Assembly: GCA_963697285.1 (NCBI GenBank)
Contig: CAVONI010000017.1
Location: 1-34,834, forward strand
Length of the DNA stretch: 34,834 nt
Direction: 5' to 3'
DNA from: JAEUQQ01 sp963697285
GTDB lineage: Bacteria > Acidobacteriota > Vicinamibacteria > Vicinamibacterales > JAFNAJ01
Part shown: in pieces, positions 29,569-34,834 of the stretch
Position numbering within the stretch: position 1 is the first letter of the stretch
Layout of the letters: the number at the start of each line of letters is the position of its first letter
Notes under the pieces: generated by a model
What the model saw: the letters and a program-made list of their open reading frames with translations, nothing else
Database searches by the model: none
What the model was told of the DNA's origin: nothing
Translations under genes and position numbers: made by a program

Positions 29569-30156
29569 TCAGCTCCCCGGAATCGGTTCCGGCACCACCG
29601 GGTCGCCCTCTGCCGGACGGGCGTTCGGCGGGTTCGACCCCTGCAGGCTCCTGACGTACGACACGAGGGCGGCGAGTTCCTCGGGTTTCACGACGCGGCC
29701 CCACGGGGGCATGCCCTTCGCGGGCCAGCCTTTCGCCACGGTCTGGAAGATCTGCTCGACCGAGCCGCCGTGAATCCAGCGGTCATCGGTGAGGTTCGGG
29801 CCGATCAGGCCCTGCGCCTTCTCTCCGTGGCACGACGCGCACGTGCGGGCGAACCGCGCCGCGCCCATCTCGAGCACCGCCGGATCCTTCGCGCCCGCGA
29901 GCAGGCTGACCGGCGACGGCGGCACGAGCGGGTTCGCGTCGTAGTGCGCCTGGACGGCGGCGAGGGCCGACTGCGTCTCGCTGCGGTACTCCGCCTCCAT
30001 GCTGCCCTCGCCGAAGCTCAGGGCGTAGAAGATCAGGTAGGCCGCCGAGAAGATGAGCGAGCCCCACCAGATGGCCATGAGCCAACCGGGCATCGGGTTG
30101 TCGTATTCCTTGATCCCGTCCAGTTCGTGGAGGACCTTGTCTTCGTACTGGGCCAT
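29569..30156 (-). CDS. ccoP: CcoP, cbb3 oxidase subunit III with a single heme c
   Basis: The 195-residue protein starts at ATG 30156 after AGGGAGA. The canonical CcoP N-terminus LHELDGIKEYDNPMPGW leads into a helix (LMAIWWGSLIFSAAYLIFYAL). Classic CcoP has two cytochrome c domains; here only one CXXCH exists (CASCH), with GPNLTDDRWIHGG and axial Met in KGMPPWG. It is about 100 residues shorter than the diheme form. It should relay electrons to CcoO, but the pathway has one heme fewer. Confidence 0.93.
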   Translation of the reverse strand: MAQYEDKVLHELDGIKEYDNPMPGWLMAIWWGSLIFSAAYLIFYALSFGEGSMEAEYRSETQSALAAVQAHYDANPLVPPSPVSLLAGAKDPAVLEMGAARFARTCASCHGEKAQGLIGPNLTDDRWIHGGSVEQIFQTVAKGWPAKGMPPWGRVVKPEELAALVSYVRSLQGSNPPNARPAEGDPVVPEPIPGS

Positions 30157-30175
30157 GGTCTCCCTCGTTCTTCCT

Positions 30176-30376
30176 TCAGGCCTGTCGTGTGGTGGATCGG
30201 GCGTCTGCCGGCGTGTCGCCATCGCCTTCGAGGGCGAGGCGGGCCATCGCGTCCAACTCCTCGGGGCGGGTCCGGAAGACCCGCACCGCGACCACCGCGT
30301 AGAAAACGATGAAGAAGAGCATCGAGGCAATCGCCCAGGTGCTCGCTCCCGTGCGTGCCGCCAGTTCCTGCAGCAT
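30176..30376 (-). CDS. ccoQ: CcoQ-like small cbb3 subunit
   Basis: The 66-residue product starts at ATG 30376, with GGGGAGA upstream, three bases after the ccoNO stop. It has a single membrane helix (WAIASMLFFIVFYAVVAVRVF) and then a short charged tail (RTRPEELDAMARLALEGDGDTP), the usual form of CcoQ/FixQ. CcoQ helps stabilise the oxidase. Position between ccoNO and ccoP supports the call. Confidence 0.85.
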   Translation of the reverse strand: MLQELAARTGASTWAIASMLFFIVFYAVVAVRVFRTRPEELDAMARLALEGDGDTPADARSTTRQA

Positions 30377-30378
30377 CG

Positions 30379-32640
30379 CTATCTCCCCGCCGAAGCGACG
30401 GGACCTGCAGGCGTCGCGGCGGCGGGCGGCGCGAAGGCGGGCGTCACGAACGCCGCTTGTGGCAGCGCTCTCTTCCACTTGATGTCGGTGCCGAGACGCT
30501 GGAGGTACACCGTGAGGGCGACAATCTCCATGTCGGCGAGCCCGGTCGGCCCCTGCTGCGCTTCGACCTCGGCGGCAATCGTCTTCGCCTGCGTCGCCAT
30601 GGCCCCCGGCGCCGCCTCGATCTCACCATCGGTGTAGGGCACCCCGAGCGTCTGCAGGGCGCGCATCTTGGCGCCGATGAGGCTCGTGTCGAACGCCGTC
30701 GTCAGGAGGTGCGGGTACGCCGGCATGATCGACCCCTGCGTCGTCGAGGCAGGTTGAGCCATGTGGCGTACGTGCCAGAGCGACGGGTACTTGCCCCCGA
30801 CCCGGTGCAGGTCGGGGCCCGTGCGCTTCGAGCCCCACTGGAACGGACGGTCGTAGACGTACTCACCCGCCTTCGAGTACTCGCCGTACCGTTCGGTCTC
30901 GTACCTGAAGGGCCGCACGAGCTGCGAGTGGCAGTTGTAGCAGCCCTCGCGGAGGTAGATGTCGCGGCCGACGACCTCGAGCGGCGAGTACGGCGTCACG
31001 CTCGCGATCTCCTTCACGTTCCCCTTGTCGAAGAACATCGGGATGCCCTCGACGAGCGAGCCGACTGCCAGGGCCAGCACCACCAGGATCGTGAACGAGA
31101 TCATCCGGCCCTCGAGGACGCGGTGCACCCCGTGGCGGATCTCGTGCTGGAACCGGTACAGGGCGTGGTCGTAGGTGTTCGGCGCGGTGACCGCACCGGG
31201 CGCCGAGTGGTCGCTCACGAGCGGAGGCGCGCTCACCTCGGGTTCCACCGCGAAGTCGGCGGGGGCACTCCTGATCGTCTTGACGACGTTCCAGACGAGG
31301 AGGAGGAGGCCCGAGAAGAAGAGGAGCGCCGCGACGAGGCGGATCCAGTACATCGGCACGATCCGGATGACCGTCTCGATGAAGTCGGGATAGACCAGCC
31401 GGCCGTCTGCCTCGAACGCGCGCCACATCGCCCACTGCGTGATGCCGGCGACCCACATCGACACCTGGTAGGTGATCAGGCCGACGGTCGCCACCCAGAA
31501 GTGCGCGGTCGCGAGCTTCTTCGAGTAGAGCTCGGTCTTCCAGAGCCTCGGGACGATCCAGTAGAGGATGCCGAACGACAGGAAGGCATTCCAGCCGAGC
31601 GCCCCCGCGTGGACATGCCCGATCGTCCAGTCGGTGAAGTGCGAGACCGCATTCACCGACTTGATCGACATCATCGGCCCCTCGAACGTGGCCATGCCGT
31701 AGTAGGTCACGGCGACGACCATGAACTTGAGGATGGGGTCTTCGCGCAGCTTGTGCCACGCGCCGCGCAGCGTGAAGAGGCCGTTCACCATGCCGCCCCA
31801 GGACGGCATCCAGAGGATCAGCGAGAAGAGCATCCCGAGCGTCGACGCCCATTCCGGGACGGCCGAGTAGTGCAGGTGGTGCGGGCCCGCCCAGATGTAG
31901 ACGAACACGATCGACCAGAAATGCATGATCGAGAGCCGGTAGCTGAACACCGGCCGGTCGGCCGCCTTCGGCAGGTAGTAGTACATCAGGCCCAGGAAGG
32001 GCGTCGTCAGGAAGAACGCCACGGCGTTGTGGCCGTACCACCACTGCATGAGCGCGTCCTTGACGCCCGAATACGCCGAATAGCTCCCGAGCCAGGAGTA
32101 CGGCATCACCATGCTGTTGCCGATGTGCAGGATGGCCACCGCGACGATCGTGGCGATGTAGAACCAGATGGCCACGTAGATGTGCTTCTCGCGCCTGATC
32201 GCGAGCGTGCCGAAGAAGTTGATCGCGAAGGTCACCCAGAGCACCGCGATCACGACGTCGAGGACCCAGGGCAGTTCGGCGTATTCCTTGCCCTGCGTGT
32301 TGCCGTTCACGAGCGCGAGCGCCGCGGCGACGATCAGCAACTGCCAGCCCCAGAAATGGAACTTCGAGAGGGCATCGCTGAAGAGCCGCGTCTTGAGCAG
32401 CCGCTGCATCGAGTGGTAGGTGCCGGCGAAGATGATGTTTCCGCAGAACGCGAAGATGACGGCGTTCGTGTGGAGCGGCCGCAGCCTGCCGAAGGTGAGA
32501 TACGGTGCCAGGTTCAGCGCCGGCACGAACAGCATTGCCGCGATCAGGACGCCGACGAGCATGCCGACCACGGCCCAGACGATAGCGGCAAGGAAGAAGA
32601 GCCGCGGGGTTCGATCATCGTAGCGCACGGTGTCGCTCAT
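30379..32640 (-). CDS. ccoNO: CcoNO, fused cbb3 oxidase subunits I and II
   Basis: The 753-residue protein joins catalytic CcoN (residues ~1-480) to CcoO (~495-753). The CcoN part has about 12-14 helices. Its heme and copper ligand motifs are intact: LHTNAVIFAF (low-spin heme b His), WWYGHNAVAFF and WAGPHHLHY (CuB His ligands, cross-linked Tyr), and IGHVHAGALGWN (heme b3 and b His). The CcoO part has one helix (ISFTILVVLALAVGSLVEGIPMFF), GRDIYLREGCYNCHSQ (heme c, 567-571), and GSIMPAYPHL with the axial Met. The linker around 455-495 is Pro/Ala/Val-rich, and the C-terminus ends in an Ala/Pro tail. CcoNO fusions are known in Bacteroidetes and others. ATG 32640 overlaps the stop of the upstream regulator. 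Confidence 0.95.
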   Translation of the reverse strand: MSDTVRYDDRTPRLFFLAAIVWAVVGMLVGVLIAAMLFVPALNLAPYLTFGRLRPLHTNAVIFAFCGNIIFAGTYHSMQRLLKTRLFSDALSKFHFWGWQLLIVAAALALVNGNTQGKEYAELPWVLDVVIAVLWVTFAINFFGTLAIRREKHIYVAIWFYIATIVAVAILHIGNSMVMPYSWLGSYSAYSGVKDALMQWWYGHNAVAFFLTTPFLGLMYYYLPKAADRPVFSYRLSIMHFWSIVFVYIWAGPHHLHYSAVPEWASTLGMLFSLILWMPSWGGMVNGLFTLRGAWHKLREDPILKFMVVAVTYYGMATFEGPMMSIKSVNAVSHFTDWTIGHVHAGALGWNAFLSFGILYWIVPRLWKTELYSKKLATAHFWVATVGLITYQVSMWVAGITQWAMWRAFEADGRLVYPDFIETVIRIVPMYWIRLVAALLFFSGLLLLVWNVVKTIRSAPADFAVEPEVSAPPLVSDHSAPGAVTAPNTYDHALYRFQHEIRHGVHRVLEGRMISFTILVVLALAVGSLVEGIPMFFDKGNVKEIASVTPYSPLEVVGRDIYLREGCYNCHSQLVRPFRYETERYGEYSKAGEYVYDRPFQWGSKRTGPDLHRVGGKYPSLWHVRHMAQPASTTQGSIMPAYPHLLTTAFDTSLIGAKMRALQTLGVPYTDGEIEAAPGAMATQAKTIAAEVEAQQGPTGLADMEIVALTVYLQRLGTDIKWKRALPQAAFVTPAFAPPAAATPAGPVASAGR

Positions 32641-33197
32641 CGGGTTCCCATCCTGTGTGGGTGCGTCTTGCGAAGGTGAATGCGCGGGCTCCGGCCAGTG
32701 CGCTCACGCGGCCCGTCGATCTCGCTGTTCGGACTGTTTCGGCGCCGCGGGTGCGGCTCGGGTGACGACAGCGACGTTGCCACCCCGGCCTCGACGACCT
32801 GTCGGGCGAGGGCGTTGATGGTGGCCGACCGCAGCACGTCGGCCACGCGGCGTTGCGCCTCGTGCCAGACGAGGTGCGCCGGGCAGAACGACGCGCGCCA
32901 GCACGGATCGTCGGGCGACAGGCACGTGTTGAGCGCGAGCGGCCCCTCGATGGCGGTCACCGCGTCGAGCATCGTGGTGTCACCGGCCGCAGGGTGCAGC
33001 GCGAACCCGCCGCCAATCCCCCGCTGCGATGTCACGAGGCCCGCCGACGCCAACTGCTGCATCACCTTGCCGACGAAGGGTGCCGGTGCGCCAATCGCCG
33101 CGGCGATATCCACCTGCGACAGCCGCGTCGCGGCCGGTTGCATGGCCAGGTGGATGAGCGCCCGCACGGCGTAGTCGGCGGCCCGGGTGAGCTGGAG
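32637..33197 (-). CDS. Rrf2-family Fe-S transcription regulator (start unresolved)
   Basis: An Rrf2 winged-helix domain opens with LQLTRAADYAVRALIHLA and continues with LSQVDIAAAIGAPAPFVGKVMQQLASAGLVTSQRGIGGGFAL. The wing is followed by three cysteines, C-X6-C-X5-C (NTCLSPDDPCWRASFC), the position where IscR and NsrR bind an Fe-S cluster. A roughly 60-residue basic Arg/Pro/His tail extends past the usual end. The coordinate given is where homology begins; that codon is CTC, and no ATG/GTG/TTG lies close upstream in frame. A start lost through an indel, or a longer N-terminus from GTG 33530, are both possible. The stop overlaps the ccoNO ATG (ATGA), so regulator and oxidase are co-translated. 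Confidence 0.82.
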   Translation of the reverse strand, partial: LQLTRAADYAVRALIHLAMQPAATRLSQVDIAAAIGAPAPFVGKVMQQLASAGLVTSQRGIGGGFALHPAAGDTTMLDAVTAIEGPLALNTCLSPDDPCWRASFCPAHLVWHEAQRRVADVLRSATINALARQVVEAGVATSLSSPEPHPRRRNSPNSEIDGPRERTGRSPRIHLRKTHPHRMGTR

Positions 33198-33597
33198 GCC
33201 GCCTCCACGCGCCGCCGCCCTGCGCGATGCGACGCTTCGACTGGCGGCAGGGCACGGCGGGGCGAGGGGTCCGAGGCGATGGGCAGACAACGTAGGCGAC
33301 ACGGCTGGCGGGGGCGGCGGACATCGTGTCTGCCGCACTGCGGCACGATTTGCAACTCGTGTGCCTTTTGCTGAGCTACCGAAAATCGGACGTATCTGCT
33401 CTGGTTTGGTGGGAACTGAAGGAATCCAACGGGTTTGCGGCAGGAGAGGGCCTGGTGACGCTGCGCCACTGGCGGGATTTCGGCGACAGCCGTCGCATCG
33501 GCCGGCGGTCCAGGCCAAAGGCAGTCGCACCGTCGGCCGGTCGTCATCCCGTTCGAATATCCTTGCAATCGAGGATCACGAATCCATAATTACAAGG
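33198..33597. other. Divergent control region between the respiratory operon and the DUF4143 ATPase
   Basis: This 400-bp stretch separates the minus-strand operon from the plus-strand ATPase. A GTG-started extension of the Rrf2 frame covers part of it, but its sequence is not Rrf2-like. The section from about 33345 to 33430 is AT-richer than the genome and is the likely operon promoter zone; I find no confident -35/-10 pair on the minus strand. The 15-bp palindrome and the ATPase promoter are listed separately. Confidence 0.5.
33331..33345. promoter_or_regulatory. 15-bp perfect palindrome, candidate operator
   Basis: TGCCGCA-C-TGCGGCA is a perfect 7+1+7 palindrome with partial outer symmetry (ATCG...CGAT). 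It is about 130 bp upstream of the Rrf2 domain in the presumed operon leader, so it could bind a dimeric regulator such as the encoded Rrf2 protein. It does not resemble the AT-rich NsrR or IscR sites, so the link is only positional. Confidence 0.35.
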
Positions 33598-33599
33598 AT
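33559..33599 (+). promoter_or_regulatory. Sigma70-like promoter abutting the ATPase start, inside an inverted repeat
   Basis: TTGCAA (33563-33568) and CATAAT (33585-33590) are spaced by 16 bp, a good -35/-10 pair and far AT-richer than its surroundings. The -10 ends only 7 nt before ATG 33598, so the transcript would begin at or next to the start codon (leaderless or nearly so). ATCCTTG (33559-33565) and CAAGGAT (33593-33599) form a 7-bp inverted repeat that frames the promoter and includes the start codon, a plausible autoregulatory operator. Confidence 0.55.
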
Positions 33600-34764
33600 G
33601 TTGCAGCGACGAATCACAGAGCGCCTGACTTATCTCTTGAAGCACTATCCAGCCGTGGGTCTGCTGGGGCCTCGACAGGTAGGCAAGACGACCCTGGCGC
33701 AGGAGATCGCCGGACAACGGCCCTCGGTCTACCTGGACCTTGAATCCGTCACTGACCTGGCCAGGCTCAGCGATCCTGAGCGGTACTTCGCCGACCACGA
33801 GGACGAGCTGGTTGTCCTCGATGAGGTGCATCGTGTCCCGGGTCTCTTCCAGTCCCTGCGAGGTGTTATTGATCGCGGACGCAGGCGCGAGAAGAAGGTG
33901 GGGCGCTTTCTCCTGCTGGGTTCTGCCGCCATCGACCTGCTCAAGCAGTCAGGCGAGAGCCTGGCCGGCCGAATCTCTTATCTGGAACTTGCGCCGTTCG
34001 ACGCACTGGAAGTGCCAGCGGCTGCCCTGGACACGCTCTGGGTTCGTGGCGGATTCCCCACGAGCTTTCTTGCAGACGACGATGCGTTGAGCCTCAAGTG
34101 GCGCCAGGATTTCATCCGCACCTATCTTGAACGGGAGATCCCCCAACTCGGGCCACGCATCCCGGCTGAAACGCTCCGTCGCTTCTGGACGATGCTCGCG
34201 CACAACCAGGCCGAACTCCTCAATGCTGCCAATCTGGCGCGTGGTCTGGGGGTCGATGGCAAGACGGTCGCCAGCTACCTTGACCTGCTGGTTGACTTGC
34301 TCCTCGTGCGCCGCCTGCCAGCGTGGCATCGAAACGCCGGCAAGCGCCTTGTGAAGTCACCGAAGATCTCCGTGCGCGACACGGGGATCACCCATGCGCT
34401 GCTCGGGCTGAGAAACAAGGAAGACGTCCTGGGCCATCCGGTTGCCGGGCAGACATGGGAAACGCTGGCAATCGAGACACTGATTGCGGCGGCTCCCGAA
34501 GGCACGGACGCGAGCTTCTATCGCACCTCGGCGGGCGCCGAAATCGACCTTGTTCTTGTACTGCCGAACCGTCAACTGTGGGCCATCGAGGTCAAGCGGA
34601 GTTCGGCGCCGAAGGTGGGGAAGGGTTTCCACATGGCCTGCGCCGACCTGCAACCACATCGGCAGTCTGTCGTGTATTCGGGGACTGAGCGTTTTTCCCT
34701 TGGTCACAAGACTGAGGCCATCGGCCTGGTGGCCCTGGCCAGCGACCTGCAATCGGTGAAGTAG
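33598..34764 (+). CDS. DUF4143-type AAA ATPase
   Basis: The 388-residue protein has a Walker A motif in LLGPRQVGKTTLAQ (about residues 22-35), Walker B in ELVVLDEVHRVP, and sensor-like FLLLGSAAIDLL. RGGFPTSFLADDD and TYLEREIPQLGPRIP follow. The C-terminal DUF4143 region, LARGLGVDGKTVASYLDLLVDLLLVRRLPAW...KSPKISVRDTGITHALLG, ends in a nuclease-like fold (TSAGAEIDLVLVLPNRQLWAIEVKRSSAPK). The E-I-D...E-V-K spacing recalls PD-(D/E)XK enzymes. The family is widespread in bacteria and archaea and patchily distributed; its role is unclear. Lower GC and mixed codon use compared with its neighbours suggest horizontal transfer. It begins at ATG 33598 with no typical ribosome site apart from an adjacent AAGG. 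Confidence 0.9.
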   Translation: MLQRRITERLTYLLKHYPAVGLLGPRQVGKTTLAQEIAGQRPSVYLDLESVTDLARLSDPERYFADHEDELVVLDEVHRVPGLFQSLRGVIDRGRRREKKVGRFLLLGSAAIDLLKQSGESLAGRISYLELAPFDALEVPAAALDTLWVRGGFPTSFLADDDALSLKWRQDFIRTYLEREIPQLGPRIPAETLRRFWTMLAHNQAELLNAANLARGLGVDGKTVASYLDLLVDLLLVRRLPAWHRNAGKRLVKSPKISVRDTGITHALLGLRNKEDVLGHPVAGQTWETLAIETLIAAAPEGTDASFYRTSAGAEIDLVLVLPNRQLWAIEVKRSSAPKVGKGFHMACADLQPHRQSVVYSGTERFSLGHKTEAIGLVALASDLQSVK

Positions 34765-34807
34765 TGCTCCGTTCAGGCGTACCAAACTGATGACGCCGTC
34801 GCGGTCG

Positions 34808-34816
34808 TGATACAAC
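34808..34816 (+). promoter_or_regulatory. Candidate extended -10 box before a gene starting at the right edge
   Basis: TGATACAAC matches an extended -10 (TGn + TACAAC) and lies 8 nt before ATG 34825, only ten bases from the window end. A new plus-strand gene may start there, but too little is present to say. Confidence 0.3.
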
Positions 34817-34834
34817 GCTCGCCCATGCCCGCGA

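Noticed and set aside
28038..29654. A 538-codon plus-strand frame opposite ccoG and neighbours
   Set aside because: It crosses several real gene boundaries on the other strand and shows only low-complexity charged sequence.
30355..32679. A 774-codon plus-strand frame opposite ccoNO
   Set aside because: Its composition (RRR, HRDR, EEE runs) is typical of antisense frames in GC-rich genes, and ccoNO on the other strand has all catalytic residues.
32980..33324. ATG 33324 as the Rrf2 start in a different frame
   Set aside because: The translated segment is not Rrf2-like and would need a frameshift to reach the domain. It is kept only as a possibility tied to sequence error.

Overview
The window is about 34.8 kb of high-GC bacterial DNA with dense, often overlapping genes. 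Three things suggest an acidobacterium of the Vicinamibacteria/Luteitalea type: an alternative complex III (ACIII) cluster joined to a cbb3 oxidase, a PEP-CTERM protein, and secreted S9-peptidase and beta-propeller proteins. The taxonomic placement is inference; no rRNA or tRNA gene is visible.

Left part (1-14 kb), a mixture of accessory and housekeeping genes. A large secreted repeat protein on the minus strand runs off the left edge. It has three near-identical 561-bp tandem units, followed by TIG, BACON and PD40-propeller segments that lie in several different frames. Next come a secreted S9 peptidase and a VanZ-like membrane protein (minus), then a DUF11/DUF3592-like membrane protein, a YkvA/DUF1232 protein and a fused alpha-beta CoA-transferase (plus). 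A small secreted protein and a TauE/SafE (DsbD_2-like) membrane protein follow (minus), then an NHL-propeller protein (plus).

Middle (14-16.2 kb): a class A beta-lactamase and a PEP-CTERM protein (minus), separated by perfect intergenic hairpins, then a roughly 400-bp gene-free stretch holding an 11-bp perfect inverted repeat.

Right part (16.2-33.2 kb): one long minus-strand respiratory operon. In transcription order it reads rrf2-type Fe-S regulator, ccoNO (fused), ccoQ, ccoP (one heme), ccoG, fixH/ccoH, fixI/ccoI, ccoS, actA, actB, actC, actD, actE, actF, and a small FixH/YtkA-like protein. Most junctions overlap by 1-14 nt. ACIII (ActABCDEF) should oxidise quinol and pass electrons through c-type hemes to the cbb3 oxidase, whose copper/heme assembly factors (CcoG, FixH, CcoI, CcoS) sit between the two complexes. 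The first gene is probably an Fe-S sensor whose stop overlaps the ccoNO start, which suggests redox- or NO-linked control. Past this operon lies a divergent DUF4143 AAA ATPase gene with an AT-rich promoter directly against its start codon.

Quality note: at least ten apparent single-base frameshifts are visible. Seven are in the first 1.35 kb and one each is near 7080, 8877 and 27377. Nine of the ten look like +1 insertions regardless of strand, which looks more like sequencing error than gene decay. I annotate the joined products and mark the break points.
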